Below are positions 53,200-62,144 of a stretch of DNA of 64,000 bases, piece after piece (positions within the stretch are counted from its first letter, which is position 1; each line of letters begins with the position of its first letter). Where the stretch lies: contig JUHI01000005.1 of the NCBI GenBank assembly GCA_000799755.1, positions 1-64,000 on the forward strand. Direction: 5' to 3'. The notes beneath the pieces were generated by a model. That model saw only the letters and a list, made by a program, of their open reading frames with translations. It was not told the DNA's origin and searched no databases. The stretch is from Martinezella tropici (GTDB lineage: Bacteria > Pseudomonadota > Alphaproteobacteria > Rhizobiales > Rhizobiaceae). The translations under genes were made by a program, and so were the position numbers.

Positions 53200-54465
53200 T
53201 TACTTCTGCGGCTTGTACCAGGAATCGAGGCCCTTCTGCAGCTCGGCCGCAGCGGCATCCGGTGTGAGCTTGTCACTCGTCATCATCACCTGAAGCACGC
53301 GCCAGGTCTCGTCGTCGAGGGGTGGATTGCCGGCGCTCAGTCGATCCAAAGCCAGACGCGGCGTCAGTTCGGCGCCCTTTTTTTGATCGGCAAACTTCTG
53401 CGCCAGCTCATTCTTATATGCGACCGGCTTCGAACCCATGGAAAAGAAGCCCGGTGCTTCATTGACATAGAGCTCCTGGAACGAGGGGCTTGCGAGCCAG
53501 GTCAGAAACACCTTGGCGGCATCCTTATGCTTGCTGGTCGCGTTGATGCCGATCGCCATGTCGGGCATTTCCTGCAGGTAGCGCTTACCATCCGCAGTCG
53601 CCGACGGCGGCCCGAAGACGCCGACATTAAGGCCCGTCGCCGTGACCTGGTTGATGTCCCAGGAACCGTCGGGCAGGATGGCGGCGCGGCCGATGGTGAA
53701 CAACTGCGTCATGTCGGCATATTGGAGGCTTGCCTGGCCGTCAGGCATGAACGGCTTCCAGGCGGCGAAGGCTTTGAAAGCAGCGACGAAGTCCGGATCG
53801 GTCAGCTTCTTCTTGCCGTCGAGCAGACCCTGTCTTCCCTCCTCGCCCTTCCAGTAGGCGGGACCGATATTATAGAGGCCATTATAGGCAAGCTGCCAGG
53901 AGTCGGCCGAGCCGTAGGCGAGCGGCGTATATTTGCCGCTGTCCTTGATCTTCTGCAGCACAGCTGTGAATTCGTCGGCCGTCTTCGGCGGCTGCAAGCC
54001 AAGCTCCTTGAAGATATCGACATTATAGTAGAAGCCGGCGAGGACTGCGGCGACCGGCAGGCAGAAGGGCTCACCCTTGCCGTCGGTCCAGGCCGCCTTC
54101 GACGTATCGCTGAAATCCTTGATCGGTGAGAAGTCCTTAAGTGGCTCGAAATAGCCGCGCCGAATCCATTCCCGGTTCACATCGAAGGGACGGCAGGTTA
54201 ACAGGTCCGGACCGGCCCCCGCTTCGATCTGCGACTGGATAGCGGCGTTGTATTCATTGGTATTGATCGGGGCGAATTCGACCTTGATTTCCGGATGTTC
54301 CTTTTCGAACGCCGGCAGCAACTTGTCCTGCCAGACGGCAATATCCTCCGTGCGCCAGCTTCCCAGCTTGATCGTTACAGCATCGGCGGCAAGCGCGCTG
54401 CCGGCCATGAGCACGGCACCCAGCGATACCAGGGCGCCCTTGATACATGCATGCTTCAAACGCAT
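53200..54465 (-). CDS. Carbohydrate ABC transporter substrate-binding protein (family 1)
   Basis: 421 residues from ATG 54465, preceded by AGGGGAG. A Sec signal (ACIKGALVSLGAVLMAGSAL) ends near AADAVTIK. Mature features: TIKLGSWRTEDIAVWQDKLL, FYYNVDIFKELGLQPPKTAD, GSWDINQVTATGLNVGVFG and KVFLTWLASPSFQELY. First gene of the minus-strand operon, divergent from the Gfo/Idh gene. Catabolic neighbours (SIS and BadF-type kinase) hint at an amino sugar or its oligomer as ligand. Confidence 0.92.
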   Translation of the reverse strand: MRLKHACIKGALVSLGAVLMAGSALAADAVTIKLGSWRTEDIAVWQDKLLPAFEKEHPEIKVEFAPINTNEYNAAIQSQIEAGAGPDLLTCRPFDVNREWIRRGYFEPLKDFSPIKDFSDTSKAAWTDGKGEPFCLPVAAVLAGFYYNVDIFKELGLQPPKTADEFTAVLQKIKDSGKYTPLAYGSADSWQLAYNGLYNIGPAYWKGEEGRQGLLDGKKKLTDPDFVAAFKAFAAWKPFMPDGQASLQYADMTQLFTIGRAAILPDGSWDINQVTATGLNVGVFGPPSATADGKRYLQEMPDMAIGINATSKHKDAAKVFLTWLASPSFQELYVNEAPGFFSMGSKPVAYKNELAQKFADQKKGAELTPRLALDRLSAGNPPLDDETWRVLQVMMTSDKLTPDAAAAELQKGLDSWYKPQK

Positions 54466-54543
54466 CTGAAATTCTCCCCTCCCTTTTGGCTTGGATTGCG
54501 TAACCGCACGCGGTCCGCAACGAACGACGAGAAGATACATCTC

Positions 54544-54599
54544 AATACAATATGTGACAAGATGTTTTTTCTCTTCCCATTTTTGTCTTATGTGGTATT
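54544..54599. promoter_or_regulatory. Possible operator: long imperfect inverted repeat
   Basis: Left arm 54544-54561 (AATACAATATGTGACAAG) and right arm 54582-54599 (TTTGTCTTATGTGGTATT) match as inverted repeats at 13 of 18 positions, separated by 20 bases. It lies in the divergent promoter between the ABC operon (54465) and the Gfo/Idh-GntR operon (54645), the place expected for a GntR or ROK site. Confidence 0.45.
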
Positions 54600-54644
54600 C
54601 AATAAATCAAGATCGAGGCTATGTACTTCTGGGGGAGGCTGCGA

Positions 54645-55682
54645 ATGATTGGTGTAGGTTTATTGGGGTCCGGCTTCATCGGCGACTGTTACGCGGACTC
54701 GCTGCTTGATGTACGTAATGGTCAACTGGTCGCATGCTATTCACGCAACGGCGCACGTGCCGGCGAATTCGCCAGAAAGTGGGGACCTGGCGTTACCGCC
54801 TATCAGGATATGGGCGCCCTTTGCGCCGATCCAGCCGTGCAACTCGTCGTGATCGCGCTTCCCAACGAAATGCATCTCGAGGCGACACGAATTGCCGCAG
54901 GCTACGGCAAGGGAGTGGTCTGCACCAAGCCTCTCGCACGCACCGAGAAGGAAGCGGCGGAGATGCTGAAAGTGGTGCTTGATGCCGGCATCTGGCATGG
55001 CTATGCGGAAAGCTCGGTCTTTTCGCCCAATATCGCCAAGGCCTATCAGATGATACAGGCCGGCGGCATCGGCGATCTCCTGACCATGCGGGCACGCGAG
55101 GCACATTCCGGCCCACACGCCGCGCACTTTTGGGATGCGGAGACGGCAGGTGGCGGCGCGCTGCTCGACATGGGATGCCACACGGTCGAATCGGCTCGGC
55201 ATTTCTTCGGCAAGGACAACCCCGTGGTCGAGGTCATGGCGTGGGGCGCAACCCTTGCCCACGCCGACAAGACGACAGGCGAAGATACGGCGATCGCTCT
55301 GTTGAAATTCGCCGGCGGGCAGCTTGCAACCATCGAATCCTCATGGATCGAGAAGGGTGGCATGCAGCTGCGCCATGAATTGGTCGGGTCTGCCGGCCGC
55401 ATCGTTACGGATAGCTCCGTCGGTCCCGTCTGGGGTTTCATTGAAAAGCCAGTCGGTTATCTTGTGGAGAAGGCAAGCGCCGACACGGGCTGGGTCTATC
55501 CCGTGCCGGAGGAAACGCGTGCCTATGGGTTTTCGCAGCAGATGCGCCATTTTGTCGATTGCTTTGCTGCAGGAACTCAGCCACTGGAAACTTTCGAGGA
55601 CGGTGTCGTGGTAAACCGCATCCTGGATGCCTGTTACCGTTCGATGCGGACAAGAATGTGGGAAAAGGTAACGATAGGCTGA
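54645..55682 (+). CDS. Gfo/Idh/MocA-family oxidoreductase
   Basis: 345 residues from ATG 54645, preceded by GGGGGAGG. Rossmann motif VGLLGSGFIGDCYADSLL is at residue 3 onwards. The usual E-K-P signature is changed to TKPLARTEKEAAEM (T instead of E before KP), and the C-terminal domain has GGGALLDMGCHTVESARHFF, giving the catalytic D and H region. It should be an NAD(P)-dependent sugar dehydrogenase. It overlaps the GntR gene by 1 base. Confidence 0.9.
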   Translation: MIGVGLLGSGFIGDCYADSLLDVRNGQLVACYSRNGARAGEFARKWGPGVTAYQDMGALCADPAVQLVVIALPNEMHLEATRIAAGYGKGVVCTKPLARTEKEAAEMLKVVLDAGIWHGYAESSVFSPNIAKAYQMIQAGGIGDLLTMRAREAHSGPHAAHFWDAETAGGGALLDMGCHTVESARHFFGKDNPVVEVMAWGATLAHADKTTGEDTAIALLKFAGGQLATIESSWIEKGGMQLRHELVGSAGRIVTDSSVGPVWGFIEKPVGYLVEKASADTGWVYPVPEETRAYGFSQQMRHFVDCFAAGTQPLETFEDGVVVNRILDACYRSMRTRMWEKVTIG

Positions 55683-56449
55683 TGGTCAAGATGGACGGCG
55701 CGGTCGCTCCGCTTCAATCGGATTCTCCTGAACCGCTGTGGCAGCAGGCCGCGAAGGCCGTTGCGCGCGAGATTTCGGCCGGCAAGCTGGCGCCGGGAAG
55801 TCGCTTGCCCCCTGAACGCGACCTGATCGACCGCCTGGCGATCAGCCGCGTCACCCTGCGCCGCGCATTGCAGAGCCTAGTCAGCAGCGGCCTGCTGGTC
55901 TCGTCCCACGGCCGGGGCTGGTATGTGGCAATGGAGGCCCACCAAGAATTTCCACAAACTCTGGAGTCCTTCAGCGAAACTGCGGCTCGACTTGGTTTGC
56001 AAGCCTCGTCGGATGTTTTGAGGGCCGAGGAAGCCTCCGCAACGCTCGACCAGGCGGAAGAGCTTTCGATTGCGCCGGGCTCAAAGCTCTTCCATCTCGT
56101 GCGCATTCGCAAGCTCGACGGCGTGCCTGTCGCGATAGACGCTTCCTATTTTCCGGCCCTCGGTGAACTGAAGTTACCGATGGCTGATTTCACCACTGCA
56201 TCCCTCTTCCGCATCATGAGCGATGCGGGGATTGAACTTACTCGAGCCGAATCGACCATTGAGGCACAGGGAGCCGATGCGGTGACGGCAAAACATCTCG
56301 GAATCGAGCCGGGCATGCCGATCCTAACCATGCATCAGTTGATCGAAGATTCTACGGGAAAGCCGCTGATATCATCGACCATACGTTATGCCGGTGATCG
56401 ATATCGCCTGAGAACCTCTTTCAATCGCATCGCCAAAGCCGGCAGCTAG
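55682..56449 (+). CDS. GntR-family (HutC/UTRA) transcriptional regulator
   Basis: 255 residues. The N-terminal winged helix has AREISAGKLAPGSRLPPERD and LIDRLAISRVTLRRALQSLV; the C-terminal UTRA ligand domain has KLFHLVRIRKLDGVPVAIDA and SYFPALGELKLP, with ISSTIRYAGDRYRLRTSFNR at the end. UTRA regulators such as NagR and PhnF bind phosphorylated sugars or related effectors. Upstream overlap with the Gfo/Idh gene and the following SIS and kinase genes suggest it senses an amino-sugar phosphate and controls this locus. Confidence 0.92.
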   Translation: MVKMDGAVAPLQSDSPEPLWQQAAKAVAREISAGKLAPGSRLPPERDLIDRLAISRVTLRRALQSLVSSGLLVSSHGRGWYVAMEAHQEFPQTLESFSETAARLGLQASSDVLRAEEASATLDQAEELSIAPGSKLFHLVRIRKLDGVPVAIDASYFPALGELKLPMADFTTASLFRIMSDAGIELTRAESTIEAQGADAVTAKHLGIEPGMPILTMHQLIEDSTGKPLISSTIRYAGDRYRLRTSFNRIAKAGS

Positions 56450-56575
56450 AGGCTACCGGACGCAAAGATCAAATGGCGGGAAAACCCTGCCCTTACGACA
56501 ATCGACGAAGGATTGCCGCTGGTGCCGATGTGCCCCCGCGCCAGCCCCGTTTATCCATAAGCCAGGAGAAACCAG

Positions 56576-57580
56576 TTGCCCAAAGGATATATCCCTCTTG
56601 CAGATGCCCGAGCCACACAGGCCGATGCCCTCGCCCGTGCGCTGGCGTCGCTCGCAGAAGACATCCGCAGCCTGCAGGCTCGTCACTTCCTTCAAGGCCC
56701 GGGCCCGATCTTCCTGGGTATCGGTGCGAGCTTTGCCGCAAGCGCGGCGGCGGTCTGGACGCTGCGGAGCCGCGGCATCCACAGCTGGCGTCTCAACGCC
56801 GGTGAACATCCGATCCCGTTTCCGGAAACGCTCCACCCGATGATCGGCGTATCACAGAGCGGAAAGAGCGCCGAAACGCTGGCAGCGCTGGAGACTATCG
56901 ACCCGCGCCTGCGCTTTTCCGTCGTCAATGCGGAAAAATCGCCGATCGAGAGCATCGCGGCCGCCCATTTGCCGCTCGGCAATATTCCAGACAGCTATGC
57001 CTCGACCATCGGCTATACTGCGACAGTGGCAGCACTTGGCATGCTCGCGGAGGCATGGGACGGCGGCACGATCGACAGTACATGGCCGTCGCTCTCCGAC
57101 GTCTTCCGCACGACGGAAAGGGCGATTGGAAGCCGAATCGGCACGCTGATTGCGCCGCTTCGCGATGCGCAATATGTAGACTGCGTCGCCGCGGCCGCGT
57201 CTTCAGGCTCCGCTGAAGTCGGTGCGCTCCTGCTGCGCGAAATCGCACGTATCCCATCGACGGGCATGTCTACACGCCAGTATCTGCATGGCGCAATGGA
57301 ATCTGCCGGTCGTGGCGCTCATATTATTTTCGGAGAGGAACGCGAGGTACAGCTTGCCCAAAAGCTCGCGCGCGCCGGCTACGACGTCATCCTGGCAAGT
57401 CCGCTCGACATTGACGAGGAAAACCATCTCGTTCATGTCGCAATCCCTTCCCTGTCGCCAGCACAGCGTCCTATTGTCGAAGCGCTGATCATGCAGACCA
57501 TAGCGGTCGAGGCTGCAATCGCACGCGAGCTCGACCCCGATGCTTTCGTCTTCCAAAACAACGATACCAAAGTCGCCTGA
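56576..57580 (+). CDS. SIS-domain protein (GlcN-6-P deaminase NagB-II/AgaS or GlmS-isomerase-like)
   Basis: 334 residues from TTG 56576, preceded by AGGAGA. Two SIS domains are visible: PIFLGIGASFAASAAAVWTL with the sugar-phosphate site IGVSQSGKSAETLAAL in the first, and VAAAASSGSAEVGALLLREI in the second. This resembles the isomerase half of GlmS and the NagB-II deaminases that convert glucosamine-6-phosphate to fructose-6-phosphate. With the BadF-type kinase next to it, an amino-sugar pathway is likely. The 126-base gap upstream has no ORF. Confidence 0.88.
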   Translation: MPKGYIPLADARATQADALARALASLAEDIRSLQARHFLQGPGPIFLGIGASFAASAAAVWTLRSRGIHSWRLNAGEHPIPFPETLHPMIGVSQSGKSAETLAALETIDPRLRFSVVNAEKSPIESIAAAHLPLGNIPDSYASTIGYTATVAALGMLAEAWDGGTIDSTWPSLSDVFRTTERAIGSRIGTLIAPLRDAQYVDCVAAAASSGSAEVGALLLREIARIPSTGMSTRQYLHGAMESAGRGAHIIFGEEREVQLAQKLARAGYDVILASPLDIDEENHLVHVAIPSLSPAQRPIVEALIMQTIAVEAAIARELDPDAFVFQNNDTKVA

Positions 57581-57585
57581 CGGGA

Positions 57586-58494
57586 ATGAAGGATATGATG
57601 GACTACCTTCTCGCACTGGATATAGGCGGCACCAAGACGCACCTTGTCATCGAGGACAGACGGGGAAAGCGCCTGCTGGACACGGTCCTGACCAGTCGTG
57701 AATGGGACGCCGAGCCGGCAGAACCGGCTGCGCTGTGGATCCTGGAACGCATCAGGCCGCATATTCCGACTGACGGTCGTGTCGCCGCCATGGCCTTGGG
57801 GGCGCAGGGTGTCAACCGAACTGAGACGGCACATGAACTGCAAAGAGCGCTGACCACCCATGACCTCAAGGCCATCGTCGTCAACGATGCCAGCTTGATC
57901 GCCTTGGCGGCTGGATTTCCAAACGGCATCGGCATCATCGCTGGCACCGGCGCGATCGGGGTCGGCATCGACGCGGCAGGCGCACATCTGGCAACAGGCG
58001 GATGGGGTTCCGTCATCGGTGACGAAGGCGGCGCCGCCGCTCTCGTGCGCGAGGCGACACGCGCAGCACTTCGCGCCCGCGACGAAGGCAGGTCTGACGA
58101 TGGGCTGCTCGGCGCCCTAATCCGCGATTTTGACGTTGCCGACGCCGAGCGACTGACGCGCAAAGTCAACGACGAGCCGACCGCGGCTAATTGGGCGCCA
58201 CACTGTTCAGCAGTCTTTGCCGCTGCAGCGGCGGGGTCGGCGCTTGCCGCACGGGTGATCGATGAAGGCGCCCAATATCTGGCGGCCCTCGTCGATCAAC
58301 TGCTGGCACGCGGTGCGGTTGGAACGGACGTCGTTGTCGCCGGAAGCGTCATCGTCAATCAAACGTCGCTCCTGGATGCCTTTAAGCACCACGTATCCTC
58401 GAAACATCCGCATCTGCGAATTCACAGACTGGCGGTGCCGCCCGTCGAAGGTGCTGTCTTCCTCGCGCGCAGGACATTGTCGGCTGCGGACTAG
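57586..58494 (+). CDS. BadF/BadG/BcrA-type ATPase family sugar kinase (N-acetylglucosamine kinase-like)
   Basis: 302 residues; ATG 57598 with AAGGA 5 bases upstream is an equally good start. ASKHA fold motifs: LLALDIGGTKTHLVIEDRR, IIAGTGAIGVGIDAAG, GWGSVIGDEGGAAALVREAT and VVVAGSVIVNQTSLLDAF. This family includes mammalian-type GlcNAc kinase and bacterial glucosamine kinases. It would phosphorylate the imported amino sugar before the SIS protein acts. It is separated from the SIS gene by 5 bases. Confidence 0.88.
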   Translation: MKDMMDYLLALDIGGTKTHLVIEDRRGKRLLDTVLTSREWDAEPAEPAALWILERIRPHIPTDGRVAAMALGAQGVNRTETAHELQRALTTHDLKAIVVNDASLIALAAGFPNGIGIIAGTGAIGVGIDAAGAHLATGGWGSVIGDEGGAAALVREATRAALRARDEGRSDDGLLGALIRDFDVADAERLTRKVNDEPTAANWAPHCSAVFAAAAAGSALAARVIDEGAQYLAALVDQLLARGAVGTDVVVAGSVIVNQTSLLDAFKHHVSSKHPHLRIHRLAVPPVEGAVFLARRTLSAAD

Positions 58495-58774
58495 CGATGC
58501 CGCGCGACTTGGGCAGGTCGGCTCGACTCGCATACCCCATGCAAGAACATATGCAACTTCACCTCGGAGCCGTTCAAGCACGCCGAAGCTCGGATCGCTG
58601 CGGCATGAAGGGTCCAGCGGCAGGTCAAGATGCATTCGCGTTCAATGAGGATCGAATTGTGGACTGATAGTTGACCACGTCACGTTCGCTCATAAACCCT
58701 GATGTCGGCGCGCTCCACGCTGAGACCACCACCAGACCCCTAAATTCTCGCCGGTAATTCAGCCAGTCTCCCGG

Positions 58775-60262
58775 TCAGGCGGTGCGGCGAGCGGCAGCGA
58801 TCCGGCTGGCGCCGATACTGGCGAGAGCAACGCTGAACAGCGTCGGGTTGGTTGCAGTCATCGTCGGGATGACGCCATTGCCGGCGACATAGAGGTTGTC
58901 GAAGCCCCAGACCTTGGAATTCCTGTCGCAGACGCTTGTGCCATCATCGCGTTCGCCCATACGGATCGTGCCTTGATAATGCAGCGATGAGCCGACGGGC
59001 TGCACGAAGGTAGCAAAACCGGGCGCCGGGCGACCGATAATGGCGGAAATGCGTTGGGCATGGCCCTTGGCTTCTTCAAGGCGCGCCTTGTCGCCTTCCG
59101 ACTGACGCCAATGAATGGAGATGGCCGGCAGGCCAAGCCAGTCACGACGGCTGTCGTCGAAGGTGACGCGGTTGTCGGCGCTGATATCAGAGGGCACGAA
59201 AACGCCCATGCCGACCGGCTGCCCGCTCATGTCGCTGGCATGCGGCATCGAATGCAGGCTGGCCGGGGCGATGGTGACCGAATAGGGGAAATCGCGGGTG
59301 GAGGGAATCCAGCTCATCGCGGTCATCGGCACATCGGTCTGCATCTCAGTGATCTGCGAGACGATATAGTGGTCGTTGATATGGCGGCCGAGCGCTGCGG
59401 GGCGGATGCCGGAGGCGTAGAGCAGCTGCGGCGAGTGCAGAGAATCACAAGCAACGACGACCGTGCCGGCGCTGACGATGAAGGTTTCTTGCGAGCCGGC
59501 GCGGACAAGCTCCACACCCGTGGCCCGGCCATTTTCATGGATCACGCGGCGGCAGGCGGTTTCGGAGAGAATATGAAAGCTCTCCTCCGGCTCGTCGACG
59601 AGGTCGCCAAGGACGACATCTGTGCCGTGATAGCGCAGGCCATTGGGACCAGGTGTTGCGGCGAGCGGCATTGGCTGGACGAAACGATCGGGTGTACGGC
59701 CGGGGTTGAAAACCTCACCCAGATGCTCGCGCATCGCGATAGCCGCAGCGTCGCCGGCGCGCGGGTCCTTGTTCGTACCGAGCAATTTCGCCGAGACGGC
59801 CAGAGCCTTATGCATCTCTTCGGCCGGGATGAAGGGCACCAGTTCGATCTCGGATGGGACCGGCGTGCCGGTCGACCATTTCGTGCCCATGCCACCGACG
59901 TTGGCCGCCGAGAAGCCGGCAAACAGGTTTTCATCCTGGGCATCGGCGTCGTTGGCGATAAAAAGGCCAGAGCGGCGCAGCAACGAATGATCGAAACCAC
60001 CGGCTCGGCGAGCCTCCCATTCTTCCTTGTTGATCGGCATGCGCGGGCTGCGGTCGCCACCCTGGGCACGCACTTCGAAGGCCGCGCGTTCGTCGAGATC
60101 AGCGATATTGTCGAGATGCGCGCCCTTTTGCGGCAGGATCTGCGGGCCGGCTTCGACCATCAAAATGCGCGCTTCCGGCCAATTATTCCTGATGATCCTT
60201 GCATAGGCCGAGCCCGTCGGACCACTTCCGATAATGACGACGTCGGCAGACTGACCAGACAT
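58775..60262 (-). CDS. GMC oxidoreductase of the pyranose 2-oxidase / glycoside 3-oxidase type
   Basis: 495 residues, no signal peptide. FAD binding GSGPTGSAYA begins at residue 12. NVGGMGTKWSTGTP (121-134) aligns with the pyranose-oxidase VGGMSTHWTCATP motif, but the His that links FAD covalently is Lys here, so FAD should be non-covalent. Catalytic His 428 (SLHYQGTIRMG) and Asn 472 (MTATNPTLF) fit GMC enzymes. Bacterial glycoside 3-oxidases of C-glycoside metabolism share these traits, so sugar C3 oxidation is the preferred guess. Divergent from the isomerase gene at 60383, with an inverted repeat between. Confidence 0.85.
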   Translation of the reverse strand: MSGQSADVVIIGSGPTGSAYARIIRNNWPEARILMVEAGPQILPQKGAHLDNIADLDERAAFEVRAQGGDRSPRMPINKEEWEARRAGGFDHSLLRRSGLFIANDADAQDENLFAGFSAANVGGMGTKWSTGTPVPSEIELVPFIPAEEMHKALAVSAKLLGTNKDPRAGDAAAIAMREHLGEVFNPGRTPDRFVQPMPLAATPGPNGLRYHGTDVVLGDLVDEPEESFHILSETACRRVIHENGRATGVELVRAGSQETFIVSAGTVVVACDSLHSPQLLYASGIRPAALGRHINDHYIVSQITEMQTDVPMTAMSWIPSTRDFPYSVTIAPASLHSMPHASDMSGQPVGMGVFVPSDISADNRVTFDDSRRDWLGLPAISIHWRQSEGDKARLEEAKGHAQRISAIIGRPAPGFATFVQPVGSSLHYQGTIRMGERDDGTSVCDRNSKVWGFDNLYVAGNGVIPTMTATNPTLFSVALASIGASRIAAARRTA

Positions 60263-60290
60263 TCCTGCTATTCCCCAATGTTAAATCAAT

Positions 60291-60327
60291 TTGACATCAC
60301 ACAAAGATGTATTCTAGCCGATGTCAA
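60291..60327. promoter_or_regulatory. Probable operator (inverted repeat TTGACATC / GATGTCAA)
   Basis: TTGACATC at 60291-60298 and GATGTCAA at 60320-60327 form a perfect 8-bp inverted repeat separated by 21 bases in the divergent promoter of the GMC gene and the isomerase gene. No regulator gene is in the immediate locus. Confidence 0.5.
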
Positions 60328-60382
60328 TCGGGATTGTTAAGTTACCGAACAAAGTTTTGGTGACAGCGCTTGAGGAGGTGCC

Positions 60383-61270
60383 ATGATGAAGGTAGGTTTG
60401 AGTTCATACAGTTTCCGTCCGTTGATGCAGAGCGGCGCCATGCAGATCGAGGATGTCTTTGCCTGGGTCGGCAAGCATGGTGGCGATCATGTCGAATTGG
60501 CCACGCTTTCCGTCGCGCCCGAAGGGCAGGATCTGCAATACGAACTCGCCAACGACGCCAAGATGCTGGAGCGGCTGACGGACGCGTCCCGAAAAAACGG
60601 CGTGCCGATCTCCGGCCTTTGCATGTCTGGCAATTTCATCGATGACGGCGAACGGGCATTCCAGCTTGGCCGATTGAAGCGCTACGTCGAGCTTTGCGAC
60701 AAGCTCGGTATCCGTTTCCTGCGCCACGATGTCGTGCCGTGGTCCTTGCGCGCAACGGAGCCAGGCCAGTTCGAAGCGGCATTCCCGGTAATCGCGGAAG
60801 CCACCCACGAGCTTGCCGCGCATGCAGGGCGCTATGGCGTGACGACCAGCGTCGAGGATCACGGCTTCTTCATGAATTCGAGCGAGCGGATCAGACGGCT
60901 TCTGCATGCCGTCAGTCTGCCGAGCTTCAAGCTGACCGTCGATATCGGCAATTTCCTCTGCGTCGACGAGAACCCACTGACGGGAACGCGTGCGTGCCTT
61001 CCCGATGCAAGCTTCGTCCACCTGAAGGATTTCTATGTACGCCAGACCGCACCCGGCGCGGACTGGCTGCAGACGGTCGGCGGCCAGGCAATCCGTGGCT
61101 CGGTCTTCGGCTATGGCGACCTGCCCGTCAGGACCATCGTCGAGGACATCGTCGCCTCAGGCTATGACGGTTTCGTCTCGCTGGAATATGAAGGCAACGA
61201 GCCGACGCAATACGGCTGCGAAACCGGTCTTAAAAATGCGAAGGCGATGTTTGCGGCTGCCGGCCGCTGA
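60383..61270 (+). CDS. Sugar phosphate isomerase/epimerase-like TIM-barrel protein
   Basis: 295 residues from ATG 60383 (MMKVGLSSYSFRPLMQSGAM). Family landmarks and likely metal ligands: HGGDHVELATLSVAP, VTTSVEDHGFFMNSSERIRR, FKLTVDIGNFLCVDENPLTG, FVHLKDFYVRQTAPG and FVSLEYEGNEPTQYGCETGL. GAGGAGGTGCC lies upstream. Divergent from a glycoside-3-oxidase-like GMC gene, it could act on a 3-keto-sugar, either as isomerase or as the TIM-barrel subunit of a deglycosidase. Confidence 0.88.
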   Translation: MMKVGLSSYSFRPLMQSGAMQIEDVFAWVGKHGGDHVELATLSVAPEGQDLQYELANDAKMLERLTDASRKNGVPISGLCMSGNFIDDGERAFQLGRLKRYVELCDKLGIRFLRHDVVPWSLRATEPGQFEAAFPVIAEATHELAAHAGRYGVTTSVEDHGFFMNSSERIRRLLHAVSLPSFKLTVDIGNFLCVDENPLTGTRACLPDASFVHLKDFYVRQTAPGADWLQTVGGQAIRGSVFGYGDLPVRTIVEDIVASGYDGFVSLEYEGNEPTQYGCETGLKNAKAMFAAAGR

Positions 61271-61295
61271 ACATCGCCCCTTTGTAATCCAGACA

Positions 61296-62144
61296 TTAGA
61301 GCGCGGCGATCCGGTCGACGCGCTTCTTCAGATCGGCAAGGCGATGTCGATTGCCGCCCGGCACCTCGATCGAGGCCCAGCCCGAATAACCGATATCGGA
61401 TAGGGCCTTGTTGACCGCAGCCCAATCGCAGTCGCCGTCGCCCAACTCGACATCGAAGCCTTTCCACGGGCCTTCGCTGTTCATCTTTTCGAGACTGTAC
61501 TCCTTGATGTCGATCTTCAGGATGCGCTTGCCGAGCGCCTCGATCCAATGCGTCGGCCGGCCGTAACGGAGCACATTGCCGACATCGAAATACCAGCCGA
61601 GCTTTGGATGCCTGAAGCGATCGACGAAACCCGCAGCCTCCAGTGGGCTCAGCAGAAAGTCGTTCCACACGTTTTCAAGGGCGATCGATACGCCAGCCTC
61701 TTCCGCGGCGGGCAAGATTCTGGCGATTTCCTCGCCGGCTCTCGCATAAGCGGTCTTGTAACTGGTGCCTGCATTGACGACGCCGGGAACAAGCAACACC
61801 GTCGTGGCGCCATAGTGCTTCGCGTCATGCAGAGCCTTGACCATCGAATCGACGCAGGCCTGGCGCACCGATGGATCGGGGTCCGTCAGCGGATGCTTCC
61901 AGTGCATGGCATTGACCAGGCCGGGAATCTCCAGTCCGGTCCTGTCACGGGCGTTCAGGACCTCGTCGAGTGGCAGGTCACTGGGCGAGTCGAGCTCGAC
62001 CCCGTCATAGCCGAGATCGCGCAGAAGCTGGAACTTCTCCAAAATGGAAAGTGACGGCTCCTCGATCATGCCCCATTTCAGGCTGATCTTCGCCAAGGGA
62101 CGAGCGGAAACAGGTAGCACGGAAGGATCAGCGGATTCGGTCAT
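61296..62144 (-). CDS. Sugar phosphate isomerase/epimerase-like TIM-barrel protein
   Basis: 282 residues. Landmarks: YDGVELDSPSDLPLDEVLNA, LENVWNDFLLSPLEAAGFVD, LGWYFDVGNVLRYGRPTHWI and GWASIEVPGGNRHRLADLKK give the E, D, H and E ligand regions of the fold. It converges on the isomerase gene at 60383 with a 25-base gap. The two proteins differ in length and motifs, so they are distant paralogues likely acting at different steps. Confidence 0.87.
   Translation of the reverse strand: MTESADPSVLPVSARPLAKISLKWGMIEEPSLSILEKFQLLRDLGYDGVELDSPSDLPLDEVLNARDRTGLEIPGLVNAMHWKHPLTDPDPSVRQACVDSMVKALHDAKHYGATTVLLVPGVVNAGTSYKTAYARAGEEIARILPAAEEAGVSIALENVWNDFLLSPLEAAGFVDRFRHPKLGWYFDVGNVLRYGRPTHWIEALGKRILKIDIKEYSLEKMNSEGPWKGFDVELGDGDCDWAAVNKALSDIGYSGWASIEVPGGNRHRLADLKKRVDRIAAL

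Noticed and set aside
59054..60340. 428-codon plus-strand open frame
   Set aside because: Antisense to the GMC gene with FAD and active-site motifs; translation is Asp/His/Arg-rich shadow text.
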